Shown here piece after piece: positions 1 through 11,065 of a stretch of 64,000 nucleotides of DNA. The DNA comes from Actinostola sp. cb2023 (Eukaryota; Cnidaria; Anthozoa; Actiniaria; Actinostolidae): positions 43,680-107,679 of the forward strand of contig JAUJYZ010001419.1 in assembly GCA_033675265.1 (NCBI GenBank). Direction: 5' to 3'. A program made the position numbers and the translations under genes. Within the stretch, counting starts at the first letter, position 1, and each line of letters starts with the position of its first letter. A model generated the notes under the pieces. That model did no database searches, had not been told where the DNA came from, and saw only the letters and a list, made by a program, of their open reading frames with translations.

Positions 1-1114
1 ATCGCATTTAACAAAGAAATGTTGAATTGTATGCCGTTCAACTTTGCAGAACAGAACGTTGGATGGCAAGAGCCATGCCATCCAATGCATTTTCCAAACA
101 AAATCTTAGAAAACGATCGATTTTATTTTTATTGCCATTTCTCCTGTGTCAGACAATATGCGCTGAAACATCGCCCTTTTACTAATTTCGAGGTGCTCTT
201 CTCATTTATGGAGTTCATTTTGACACTGCTGTTCGAATTAAGAGGGTTGGGGTCACGTGACCTCTTAGTGCAAGTCGCCTATTCGCATGCAACCAAAATA
301 CCCGCATGGACAAGCACTGCTCGCAAGGCATTATGGAACATATGAAACATATGGGACTTATTTTATTTACCAGACACCATATTTACATATACATGACTGT
401 ATATTTAGTAAATACCATACAAGTGAATAGTACTTTTCGTGCGCTGTGATTGGTTAATCAAACTAGGGATATCCTTGGCTATTTACCTCCGAGCAAAACA
501 AGATGGCGTCGCGTTTCGCGAGCGTGTCTTTTTCTTTTTGCGGTGCCGGGATTTAGAGTCTCTTCCTCCTGAAAGTTCGGTACCGTGATCGAAATTTGTG
601 TTGCCGTTACTTCGTGTTTTTGCATGTAACTAGAGGTTAATTCTAGTATTCTCTAAACAAATGTGCTTGGATTTAAAATTAAAAAAGGTGGGAAAATACG
701 GCTGACCTACAAGGTTTTTTTACAAGTTTTTTTATCAGGGTTTTTATAAGTTTTTCTTAGCAGGTTCTCTTTCAAGGCTGCATATTGAAATCAATAAAAA
801 CGAACTGCATAATTACTGGGTTAATAGATACAATCACAAACCGGACATCATACTGTGAGTCCTCCACTCTTCGCATCCTCAAAGCATGTTACACTGAGCT
901 TATAATTTGCAAGATTACCAAAACAAAAGCTATACACGTTAGCCAAACGTGAGACGCAGAACGATTCTTAATTGGAGCATCTCAAACTACTTGCAGGTGC
1001 ATTTTCACTACAAATTGTTCTAACTGATCGTACATACAATTTTTGTGAGTCTACATGACTTATAATGATGTGGAGATTAACAAAGGTCGCGTATGCATGG
1101 AAAAGATGCATGGT

Positions 1115-2599
1115 TCAACGTTCTTTGATACAAACTTTGTAAGGCTTTGGTACATGGAATACTCCCAGATCCCCAATCAACTCTGGCAGAGGACAACCTG
1201 GAGGGCTCTCAAACTTGAACTGGTGCATCAGCCTGGAAATAACAACAAACAGCTCTTGTTTGGCTAACGCTTCGCCAACACATACTCGACGCCCTGCTCC
1301 AAACGGTAGATAGCTCATACTAGCTGACCTGGGGATGAACTTGCCGTCGTCGTCAAGGAAACGGGTAGGGTCAAATACATGTGGTTGTTCCCAGGCTTTC
1401 TCGTCGTAATGCAGGGCCCATACATTTACGAGCAGGGTGGTACCCTTGGGAATCTTGTATCCTGCGAGGGTAGAATCCACACAGGCTTTGCGCATCGTTA
1501 TTGCTCCAACACTCGCCACACGCATTGCTTCGGATATGGAGGCTTGTAGATAGTGCAGTCGCTGTTTGTCTTCTGATCCAGGCATGACATCACGGCCAAT
1601 GACGTCATCTAGCTCCTCGTGGATTTTCGCTTGAATGTCGGGGTAATGGAGCATGTAGATGATGAACCAACGAATTGACGTCATAGTGCTTTCCAGGCCC
1701 CCCGAAAATGTATCTTGCATCGTCATAACCACGTGGTCCTCTGTGATGAGATCTTTTACTTTACTGTCTTCTTCTTGTGCTTCCTGTAAAGCTTTGATAA
1801 GTGCATCGGTCAAGTCACGGATGACGCCATCTTGGTACGTCGCTTGGTGCTGGTGAAGTTTGGCATCCAGCAAACGATCACGTTTTAGACGGCTTTCGTC
1901 CAAGTCTTTGGAATCTTTGATCGGGAAATGTATCAGAAATGGGAAGGTATTCAATAGATTTACGACTGATAATAGTCGAAAGGACGTAATGTTGTAGTCC
2001 TTTATGTCAAGGAATTCTGGATCATCGATCTCGTATCGCTTACCGTAGACAATGGCGCAGACGACATTTGTAGTAGTGAGGTATATATCATGTTCTATGT
2101 CTATGGGCTTGCCACCGTATGACTTCAGCCGTTTGGACAGCTCTTCGATTTCTCGCTGGATGGTTACTTCAAGTTGGGGGCTGTACTTCCTGAAGGCTGA
2201 ATGGACTAGTTTGCGTTGCATTAACATCGTCGGACCAAAGTCTGCAGCGGCGATGTCTTTAGATCCGCGTAGGAAATAATCCCAACTAAACAAGTAGGGT
2301 TTTCCAGCGAAATCATCTTTCTTGGTAAGCATCGCCTCTACAGCAATAGACGCAGAATTCACAACAACGGTTCTTTCTCCTGGGACTTCAAAGGTGAAGA
2401 TGTCGCCATATTGTTGTGCTACTTTAGTAAATTCAATCTGAGTCTGATTCTTTGACGTCCACCTTACGACATCAAACAGATTGCCTATGATGGGCAGCGG
2501 TGATGGCCCTGGGGGCATGCCCTTTGGACGTCCCTTTTTGATGAGTGTAAAGTAGAGCAGGATCAACGCAAGAACGAACACGAAAACCTCAACAAACAT
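1115..2599 (-). CDS. Cytochrome P450, clan 2 type (copy A)
   Basis: A single uninterrupted frame of 494 codons encodes a heme-thiolate monooxygenase, expected on the endoplasmic reticulum membrane and fed electrons by P450 reductase. An N-terminal hydrophobic helix (residues 1-20) and a basic KKGRPK stretch lead to the proline hinge PPGPSPLP (29-36). The I-helix motif SGGLEST is near 299-305, the K-helix ExxR is EAMR at 357-360, the DPTRF meander precedes FGAGRRVCVG, and the heme-ligand cysteine is C440. Length and motifs match the CYP1/2/17/21-like clan 2; the substrate cannot be read. I start at the ATG at 2599. The frame is open three codons further upstream, but only to a GTG. A convincing 3' splice site sits 14 nt before the ATG, so a noncoding first exon is likely. 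All key residues are present, so it looks functional. Confidence 0.93.
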   Translation of the reverse strand: MFVEVFVFVLALILLYFTLIKKGRPKGMPPGPSPLPIIGNLFDVVRWTSKNQTQIEFTKVAQQYGDIFTFEVPGERTVVVNSASIAVEAMLTKKDDFAGKPYLFSWDYFLRGSKDIAAADFGPTMLMQRKLVHSAFRKYSPQLEVTIQREIEELSKRLKSYGGKPIDIEHDIYLTTTNVVCAIVYGKRYEIDDPEFLDIKDYNITSFRLLSVVNLLNTFPFLIHFPIKDSKDLDESRLKRDRLLDAKLHQHQATYQDGVIRDLTDALIKALQEAQEEDSKVKDLITEDHVVMTMQDTFSGGLESTMTSIRWFIIYMLHYPDIQAKIHEELDDVIGRDVMPGSEDKQRLHYLQASISEAMRVASVGAITMRKACVDSTLAGYKIPKGTTLLVNVWALHYDEKAWEQPHVFDPTRFLDDDGKFIPRSASMSYLPFGAGRRVCVGEALAKQELFVVISRLMHQFKFESPPGCPLPELIGDLGVFHVPKPYKVCIKER

Positions 2600-2660
2600 G
2601 TTGACCACGTGATCTGTTGGATAAAAGAGAATGCTATTTTACATATATATAGATTACTAA
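2600..2660 (-). promoter_or_regulatory. Likely 5'-UTR splice acceptor and TATA-like tract before P450 copy A
   Basis: On the minus strand, a pyrimidine-rich run ending TCTTTTATCCAACAG stops at 2614, 14 nt before the ATG. This is a good 3' splice site and suggests that an upstream noncoding exon is joined here. About 30 nt further upstream is TATATATATG. Copy B has the same sequence at 10630-10690. Whether the TATA tract is a promoter or just intron sequence is undecided. Confidence 0.45.
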
Positions 2661-2902
2661 AATAATAATAATAAATATTGAGAGCTTCATAGGAAGTCTC
2701 GTAGCTCCTACAAACCCAGAAAGTTAAAAAAAAGTTTATATAAAAACTAAAGATACTCTCAAGCATGTTAAGGCAGGGTCTTTTTACACTTTCTATATTT
2801 TCAAATATCTTCTTCCAGTTTAAACCTATTAAATTGACGTTTGGTCCTAAAGTGACATTTAGGTTGCTTGACATTTTAAGTTTGACATTTTTGACATTCC
2901 AT

Positions 2903-2914
2903 GGTCACGTGACC
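2903..2914. promoter_or_regulatory. Palindromic E-box GGTCACGTGACC, upstream of P450 copy A
   Basis: This is a perfect 12-bp palindrome containing GTCACGTGAC, the core bound by bHLH-zip factors of the MITF/TFE/USF type. It lies about 0.3 kb upstream of the ATG. A near-identical site (GGTCACGTGACT) is at 3072-3083 and another perfect one at 251-262. The segment holding the first two is absent from copy B. Regulatory use is inference. Confidence 0.4.
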
Positions 2915-3071
2915 TATTGACGGAGGAAATATAGATTTGGAAATGGGGTGATGGTTGTGATTTATTTCTGAAATCTTTTGGTGTGATATTGTTGCATTTT
3001 AAGGTGCATAACAAGGTTCCGTTTGGAATGGATGTTTTTCCTATTTTGCTAACGAGATAATCCACAAAACA

Positions 3072-3083
3072 GGTCACGTGACT
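3072..3083. promoter_or_regulatory. Second E-box GGTCACGTGACT, upstream of P450 copy A
   Basis: This has the same core as the site at 2903, about 0.46 kb upstream of the start codon, and lies within the 388-bp block missing from copy B. Function is inferred from the motif only. Confidence 0.35.
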
Positions 3084-3732
3084 AAGTTCATTATTTCTAT
3101 TATTATAATTTTATCGTTAATTAAAAACTATAGTCATCCGTTTTCTAATAATATAAATAATACTAATTGGTCGGGCTTCCTGTGGAACTGCCCGACTCTA
3201 AAAAAATAATGCAGGTAGCCTGTGCACTCAGGCTACGCAGGCTAAACTGCCAGGCTACGCAGGCTAAAATGCAGGCCGTCGTCGTCTTTGACCTAAACGT
3301 GAAAGTGGCTTCTAATGCGCATGCGCCCTGCGCCGGCGTTGCATTGGAATGACCTTTAATAGACAAACAGTAACGCAACACCGGATGTGTGATTTTACAA
3401 TAAACGAAAGTATGCCAAACAAAGACAATCAAACATCGATGTCAAGTTTAGTATGTAAAATTAACTTGTTTATGTTGTTTCTGATTGAAAAATGAGTCTT
3501 CAGTATCGACAAGTTATTGATCCAATTTCAACCGAGTAATAAATTTGGTACATGTAATTTATCCAATTTCAGCCTGTTAGCCCTTTCAGCCTTTTCAGCC
3601 TTTTCAGTTTCAGTCTTTTATCGCAACCCATAATTACTGACACTAAAAATACTATCATGTATTAATAGTCGTAGACAGGAGCCCATGTCGTAGACAGGTA
3701 TTTGGATTTGTGCATATATTAGTCTAAACACA

Positions 3733-4143
<411 letters not shown>

Positions 4144-4149
4144 ACGCAA

Positions 4150-4340
4150 CATGACGACTACTTCGAGGACGATGAAGTTCGAATAAAGTGTTTTGTTGTC
4201 TATTATTTCATACTAGTTGTTTCATTTTCCGTGTTTTCACTAAATTTGCGCCCCCTTCATGAATGACATCGTGTTTTTGTGGTCCGTTTGACAGAAAACA
4301 ACTATCTGCACAAATGACGAACTGGCGTTCTCGTTCTCTT
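4150..4340. repeat. Dispersed repeat, inverted paralogue of 16496-16890
   Basis: The segment including AATAAAGTGTTTTGTTGTC and CCGTGTTTTCACTAAATTTG recurs in reverse complement at 16496-16890. The other copy is split by a Penelope-type tail, so this copy shows the empty site (around 4190-4222). Confidence 0.8.
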
Positions 4341-4591
4341 TGCGTCGTCAAATAGGCATTTCACGTTGTAGTTTAGCACCCAACGCCTGAAGTTAAGACC
4401 AAATCGAGCTTATTTCATACATTCCAATGTTGTAATTAGTGCTACTGTTTCTCTGACGTCGTCGTCGTCCATTCCGTCTTCGATTCGTAAGGTCCCTAAT
4501 TTCACAATAAACGAAAGTATGCCAAACAAAGACAATCAAACATCGATGTCAAGTTTAGTAAAATGATTCACAACTTAATAAAAGTTAATTT

Positions 4592-4782
4592 ATACATTGT
4601 AGTGGCTTCATCTACATTTGAAATTTGTTTAATAAACCAAGCTTTCGGCCATCGCGGCCATCTTCAGGGTTATGAACTGTACACATTTCCTACGTAGCTA
4701 ACAGAAAGCGGTATCCATGGAATATTAAGCTTGGTTTATTAAACAAATTTCAAATGCAGATGAAGCCACTACAATGTATTTA
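4592..4782. mobile_element. Two Penelope-type 3' tails in inverted orientation
   Basis: Left and right arms of about 50 bp (GTAGTGGCTTCATCT... and its inverse) diverge from a centre. On the minus strand the left arm reads CTGAAGATGGCC-GCGAT-GGCCGAAAGC, the tail hairpin also seen at 16757 and 48609. Head-to-head partial copies are known for Penelope-like elements. No coding remnant is visible here. Confidence 0.55.
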
Positions 4783-5368
4783 AATTGATGCCTGCATACA
4801 AGGAAACCCTTAATTTAATAAAAGTTGTTTATGTTGTTTCTGATTGAAAAATGAGTCTTCACCCGTCTTCAGTATCGACAATATTGATCCAACTTCAACC
4901 GAGCCAGTAATTGGTACTAGCTGTAATTTGATCCAATTTCAGCCTTTGCAGCCATTTCAGTTTCAGTCCTTTTACCGCAACCCGATAAGACTGACACTAA
5001 AAATGCCATCATGTATTATAGTCGTAGCCAAATATTTGGATGTGTGCATCTATATTTGTCTAAATACATCTTTCTTTCTTTCCGCGTCCATGTTTCTTTC
5101 CGCGTCCATTCTTTCCGCGTCCATGTTTTATCTACATAATCAAGCTGTCTAATAATTACCACCCAAGACGATGCGAGACGACGTAGGTATCGTATTATAT
5201 CGTATTATTTGCATCAAGATGAATCGTTCGAGATCAGACAGGTAAATTATTAGCATGTCTACAGATAATTACCATCCAGACGACCAAATTGAATATTCGA
5301 ACGGTTGGCGCACCTAAAATTAATCACATTAACAGCCGTAAACGTTTTCTATGGCGGTATCATATTAA

Positions 5369-5824
5369 AGTGCCTATAACCCCTGTGAGATTATTTCAAA
5401 AATCTATTCAATATAAGCTGAATAGTTGGTGGGTTCAGTATTTTGTGATTTGAACCTTGCGTTTATGAGTTATAGAGGTTTGAAATCTCAATATGCAAAT
5501 TTGATGACATCAACCCAGGAATTTGCCATAACTTATTTAGACTTTTTCAAGAAGAGCTTATTTTTTGAAATGGGGAAAAAGTTATAAAATCATTTATAAA
5601 GACTGTGAAAATATTCTGTAAGTTTTCAAATGTCAATAATCAGCACAAGGGCGTTTTTGTATAATAAATGAAGTCTTAGTAGACGTCATCAAATTTGCAT
5701 ATTGAGATTTCAAACCTCTATAACTCATAAACGCAAGGTTCAAATCACAAAATACTGAACCCACCAACTATTCAGCTTATATTGAATATAATTTTAAAAC
5801 AATCTCACAGGGGTTATAGGCACT
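5369..5824. mobile_element. 456-bp foldback MITE with TTAA target duplication
   Basis: Arms of about 140 bp begin AGTGCCTATAACCCC and pair with each other. TTAA flanks both ends (5365-5368 and 5825-5828). TTAA target sites are typical of piggyBac-type transposition. It has no coding potential. In copy B of the segmental duplication a different element occupies nearly the same spot (13199-13472). Confidence 0.8.
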
Positions 5825-6416
5825 TTAAAGTTGTACATAACTTTTCGTCCTTTTCCAATGAGTAAACGTTCAGAAAAATTGATTCATATGAACATAACAA
5901 CTTCACGGTTGATAGGTGACAATTTCAACCGCATATGACCCTAGTCTCCTAAATACAGCTGCGTAGGCGACGACATAAACCTCCTCTACATTCCATTCTA
6001 ACATTATTAATTATTAGTGTTCAGACGTGCAAAGCTGCAGATATAGTCTCCATAGGAGGAGTTTATCTGGTTTCGTTTATCTGAGTCTCTACTTCGTCTC
6101 TACCGTCGGGCTCTACAGTTCCATTTGGCTGGCTGCTAAGACAGACAGACAGACAGACATTCACATAGGTTACACGTCTACTTATTAGAGAGATCGTACA
6201 TGCCAAAACGCTACACACACACAGATACACAGATAAAGAGACAAAATAGGCAATTCTCATACGAACCTAAGTGTTCTGATTGGTATTCAGTCCGTCGATC
6301 GCTTAGTTGAGTTAACTTCTTCACGGTAGGGAGAATTCACTGTAGGCAGTCGCAATACCTTGCACAACATTTTATTATTATTATTATTAACATATTCAGT
6401 CACGCTTGACAGCTTC

Positions 6417-6488
6417 CACAGGAAGCCCAAACTCATGTATTTCGAGCCACACCCTCCATTGTCTGGTAAATTACTCGGGCTTCCTGTG
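6417..6488. mobile_element. 72-bp mini-element with CACAGGAAGCCC inverted ends
   Basis: CACAGGAAGCCC at the left and its inverse at the right enclose about 48 bp. Each end also sits in a local hairpin: GCTTCC-ACA-GGAAGC at 6412-6426 and ACTCGGG...CCCGAGT around TTCC-TGT-GGAA at 6473-6500. The copy B counterpart is 13933-14005. No target duplication is visible. Confidence 0.5.
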
Positions 6489-7681
6489 GAATACCCGAGT
6501 TATAAAGGCAATTCTGATACATTCGCTATTTAAGCAGCATATATTAAAGACAGAAAGAATTAAGAAAGTTTCACCGCTCGTTTCTGTTCCTGTACGAACT
6601 ACATTCGCTATTTAATATAACTACTCTATGTTCGCATGCAACCAAAATGGCCGCATGGACAAGTACTGCTCGCAAGGCATTATGGAACATATGAAACACA
6701 CAAGACTTTATTTTCTTTACCAGATACCATATTTACATATATATATTTAGCATATACCATACAAGTGAATAGTGCTTTTCGTGCGCTGTGATTGGTTAAT
6801 CAAACTAGGGATGTCCTTGGCTATTTACCTCCGAGCAAAAAAAGATGGCGTCGCGTTTCGCGAGCGTCGTTTTCTTCTTGAAAATAAATGTTATTTGGCT
6901 AGCTATTTACTTGTGTGGTATGTATACTATAACGATTATTCCCCTCAGTGTCGGCGAGTAGTTGTAGATGTTTACCTCGCCGCTCGAAGACTCACGGCTA
7001 GTTATAATTATAGTATATCCACCACTACTCACCTCCACATAATTGTTAAATATACACGAGTTCCTGTGTAAAAGGTCTCCATTTTTCAGGCTAAACTTTA
7101 AGTTTACTTACAGCAATCAAAATATTTGAAGAGTGAGTTCTCTTCGACCGTAAATCGGGTAAATGTATGGATTTCTAAACCAAAACCAAATACTGGCATT
7201 CGTATTCCGAGCTTCATCGATAATAATCATTTTGACACATAACATGCAATAGTAATGGAGGTCAGTATGGGCCACTCTTGTGTGTGAGGTAATGACGTCA
7301 TACCTAGGCCTGAGCATTCACACCACTGGTCATGATTTGTTCCACCACGTAGCCGACTTTCGATATATTATTCATTTGTCCCGCAAAACGTGTCAGAGCG
7401 AGGCTCCTCGCCGGAATAACTGAATCAGCCCAATGCTCAATGAAATGCCCAATGAAAAAATAAAACAATTTCCCTCAGGAAAAGTAGAGCATTACTCCGC
7501 CAGTTCCTACCTACATAAAACTTGGGTTATAGAGGGTTTATTAGAAACGTTTCCATAGATATATTAATATATATAATTAGGATACTAACAGCCCGTTTAC
7601 AAGCGGAAAACTGAGAGATTGCACGGCAGTCCAAGTTTCCCGGCGAAACGGTGCCCACTTTAGCTGCGGTGCCGAGACTTA

Positions 7682-7912
7682 TACCCCATCACCAAACCGT
7701 GTTTAGTTAAACTTGTTTTTTTCTCGCTTCTATTATTTGAGGGCATCTAATTTCGCAAAGAATCAAACTATCTGGTATTTATACTATGCAACATAAAGGA
7801 CAGTTTACCAGCGGTTTTGTGCCAAAGTTTGTGTGGCGTTTGTAGATAATTTTCTAAACCTGTTTAGTTAAACCACTTTAAGACATGTTTAAGCCTTGGT
7901 GTGAACGGGGTA
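7682..7912. mobile_element. 231-bp MITE, ends TACCCC...GGGGTA, TA target
   Basis: The termini TACCCC and GGGGTA are flanked by TA on both sides. The interior has GTTTAGTTAAAC palindromes near each end. Copy A has the uninserted site at about 545-560 (GCGGTGCCGGGATTTAGAGTC). A second family member is 12598-12797. It has no coding capacity. Confidence 0.75.
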
Positions 7913-8327
7913 TAAGAGTCTCTTCCCGTGAAAGTTCGGTATCGTGACGTTTTTGCATGTAAATAGGGGTTCATTCTAGTATTCTCTAAACAAATGTGCT
8001 TGGATTTAAAATTTAAAAAGGTTGGAAAATTAGAGCTGACCTACAAGTTTTTTTTACAAGTTTTTTATCATTTTTTTACAAGTTTTTTTAGCAGGTTCCC
8101 TTTCAAGGCTGCATACTGAAATAAATAAAAACGAACTGCATATAACTGGATTTTAATCTAAAATATACTGATACAATCACAAATTGAACATCATACTGTG
8201 AGTCCTCCACTCTTCGCATCCTCAAAGTTACACTGAGCTTATAATTTGCAAGATTACCAAAACAAAAGCTATACACGTTAGCCAAACGTGAGACGCAGGA
8301 CGATTCTTAATTGGAGCATCTCAAACT

Positions 8328-9011
8328 CATTAATTATTCATGAGGTAACCAGCCAATCCGGTGCGTCAAGTCCGGTCACATGATACCCCGGAAAGTCCGC
8401 TCTAGTCTTTCCTGAGTTCTTATCCCTCATATAACAATCATCGGGACCTTGGACAGAGTAGAGGCAATACCACTCTGTCCGAATTAGATTCAATCTGAAA
8501 GCACGCTCTAAAATCGGTGTCGTTTACCCTTAGGGGACTGGGCACGAGTTGGTTGGTCACCCTGTTTCGCTTTTCCAGGCCCCTATGGCCGTGAAACAAA
8601 ATGGCTGATTATGTTGACATTCATTTGATCGAATTCCTGTAAGTTTGGATGGATTTTTCCATAAAAATCGCAGTTTTAAGCGAAAAATATTTACAGGGAT
8701 TCCAAATATGGTAAGTACACATGCCCAAATTTGGAAGTAAAAGCTGGTCGAGCTAACGACACTTTTGTATGAGGCATTTTTTGATATGTCAATGCTACTC
8801 AAGAGTTCAACACATGTGGGATACGATGTCCTCGACTCAGCGCATGAGCAGAGAATATGCAAAGACTGGAATTCTTGCTTTTCCGGGCTAAAATCTTGAA
8901 ACTCTTTATTTATTGCCTTTACGCCATTGCATGTAATAATTAATGAGTATGAGAAGTCGTTTTGCCTCGGACTGGAAACCCATCGTCCTCATTCTCGGCT
9001 TTGAAACATTA
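8328..9011. mobile_element. 684-bp insertion with 11-bp target duplication
   Basis: CATCTCAAACT stands directly before (8317-8327) and after (9012-9022) this block, while copy A has it once, at 978-988, with no insert. I see no clear terminal inverted repeats, no poly-A and no long frame. The type is unknown. An exon-like start (ATGGCTGATTATG) followed by CCTGTAAGT occurs at 8600-8645. Confidence 0.7.
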
Positions 9012-9144
9012 CATCTCAAACTACTTGCAGGTGCATTTTCACTATGAATTGTTCTGAAAACCGTACGTACAATTTATGTGAGTCTACATGACTTATAATG
9101 ATGTGCAGATTAACAAAGGTCGCGTAATGTAAAAGATGCATGGT

Positions 9145-10629
9145 TCAACGTTCTTTGATACAAACTTTGTAAGGCTTTGGTACATGGAATATTCCCAGAT
9201 CCCCAATCAACTCTGGCAGAGGACAACCTGCAGGGCACTCAAACTTGAACTGGTGCATCAGCCTGGAAATAACAACAAACATCTCTTGTTTGGCTAACGC
9301 TTCGCCAACACATACTCGACGCCCTGCTCCAAACGGTAGATAGCTCATACTAGCTGACCTGGGGATGAACTTGCCGTCGTCGTCAAGGAAACGGGTAGGG
9401 TCAAATACATGTGGTTGTTCCCAGGCTTTCTCGTCGTAATGCAGGGCCCATACATTTACGAGCAGGGTGGTACCCTTGGGAATCTTGTACCCTGCGAGGG
9501 TAGAATCCACACAGGCTTTGCGCATCGTTATTGATCCGACACTCGCCACACGCATTGCTTCGGATATGGAGGCTTGTAGATAGTGCAGCCGCTGTTTGTC
9601 TTCTGATCCAGGCATGACGTCACGGCCAATGACGTCATCTAGCTCCTCGTGGATTTTCGCTTGAATGTCGGGGTAATGGAGCATGTAGATGATGAACCAA
9701 CGAATTGACGTCATAGTGCTTTCCAGGCCCCCCGAAAATGTATCTTGCATCGTCATAACCACGTGGTCCTCTGTGATGAGATCTTTTACTTTACTGTCTT
9801 CTTCTTGTGCTTCCTGTAAAGCTTTGATAAGTGCATCGGTCAAGTCACGGATGACGCCATCTTGGTACGTCGCTTGGTGCTGGTGAAGTTTGGCATCCAG
9901 CAAACGATCACGTTTTAGACGGCTTTCGTCCAAGTCTTTGGAATCTTTGATCGGGAAATGTATCAGAAATGGGAAGGTATTCAATGGATTGACTATTGTT
10001 AATAGTCGAAAGGACGTAATGTTGTAGTCCTTTATGTCAAGGAATTCTGGATCGTCGATCTCGTATCGCTTACCGTAGACAATGGCGCAGACGACATTTG
10101 TAGTAGTGAGGTATATATCATGTTCTATGTCTATGGGCTTGCCACCGTATGACTTCAGCCGTTTGGACAGCTCTTCGATTTCTCGCTGGATGGTTACTTC
10201 AAGTTGGGGGCTGTACTTCCTGAAGGCTGAATGGACTATTTTGCGTTGCATTAACATCGTCGGACCAAAGTCTGCAGCGGCGATGTCTTTAGATCCGCGT
10301 AGGAAATAATCCCAACTAAACAAGTAGGGTTTTCCAGCGAAATCATCTTTCTTGGTAAGCATCGCCTCTACAGCAATAGACGCAGAATTCACAACAACGG
10401 TTCTTTCTCCTGGGACTTCAAAGGTGAAGATGTCGCCATATTGTTGTGCTACTTTGGTAAATTCAATCTGAGTCTGATTCTTTGACGTCCACCTTGCGAC
10501 ATCAAACAGATTGCCTATGATGGGCAGCGGTGATGGCCCTGGGGGCATGCCCTTTGGACGTCCCTTTTTGATGAGTGTAAAGTAGAGCAGGATCAACGCA
10601 AGAACGAACACGAAAACCTCAACAAACAT
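9145..10629 (-). CDS. Cytochrome P450, clan 2 type (copy B)
   Basis: This is a second intact 494-codon intronless P450, a tandem duplicate of 1115-2599. It differs at ten residues (V/A, L/I, S/T, V/I, L/P, A/S, L/M, S/C, P/A, V/I in order), mostly conservative. The proline hinge, SGGLEST, EAMR, DPTRF and FGAGRRVCVG motifs are identical, so the same membrane monooxygenase role is expected. The changes L/P in the F-G region and A/S just after the ExxR helix are the ones most likely to touch substrate recognition. The start ATG at 10629 and the splice-acceptor-like sequence before it match copy A. About 160 bp upstream the flank departs from copy A: a 388-bp block with two E-boxes is missing, so the two genes may be regulated differently. 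Confidence 0.93.
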   Translation of the reverse strand: MFVEVFVFVLALILLYFTLIKKGRPKGMPPGPSPLPIIGNLFDVARWTSKNQTQIEFTKVAQQYGDIFTFEVPGERTVVVNSASIAVEAMLTKKDDFAGKPYLFSWDYFLRGSKDIAAADFGPTMLMQRKIVHSAFRKYSPQLEVTIQREIEELSKRLKSYGGKPIDIEHDIYLTTTNVVCAIVYGKRYEIDDPEFLDIKDYNITSFRLLTIVNPLNTFPFLIHFPIKDSKDLDESRLKRDRLLDAKLHQHQATYQDGVIRDLTDALIKALQEAQEEDSKVKDLITEDHVVMTMQDTFSGGLESTMTSIRWFIIYMLHYPDIQAKIHEELDDVIGRDVMPGSEDKQRLHYLQASISEAMRVASVGSITMRKACVDSTLAGYKIPKGTTLLVNVWALHYDEKAWEQPHVFDPTRFLDDDGKFIPRSASMSYLPFGAGRRVCVGEALAKQEMFVVISRLMHQFKFECPAGCPLPELIGDLGIFHVPKPYKVCIKER

Positions 10630-10865
10630 GTTGACCACGTGATCTGTTGGATAAAAGAGAATGCTATTTTACATATATATAGATTACTAAAATAATAATA
10701 ATAAATATTGAGAGCTTCATAGGAAGTCTCGTAGCTCTTACAAACCCAGAAAGTTAAAAAAAAGTTTATATAAAAACTAAAGATACTAATAATATAAATA
10801 ATACTAATTAGTCGGGCTTCCTGTGGAACTGTCCGACTCTAAAAAATTAATGCAGGTAGCCTGTG

Positions 10866-11065
10866 CACTCAGGCTACGCAGGCTAAACTGTCAGGCTACG
10901 CAGGCTAAAATGCCAGGCTACGCAGGCTAAAATGCCAGGCTACGCAGGCTAAAATGCCAGGCTACGCAGGCTAAAATGCCAGGCTACGCAGGCTAAAATG
11001 CCAGGCTACGCAGGCTAAAATGCCAGGCTACGCAGGCTAAACTGCCAGGCTACGCAGGCTAAAAT
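10866..11065. repeat. 22-bp minisatellite (AGGCTACGCAGGCTAAAATG type)
   Basis: About nine units built on AGGCTACGCAGGCTAAAATGCC. Copy A at 3228-3270 has only about two, so the array expanded after the segmental duplication. Confidence 0.9.

Noticed and set aside
3170..3204. Helitron 3' end formed by the GGGCTTCC hairpin followed by CTAA
   Set aside because: The following base is A, not T, and other copies of the hairpin are not followed by CTRR; the motif is better explained as a TIR terminus.
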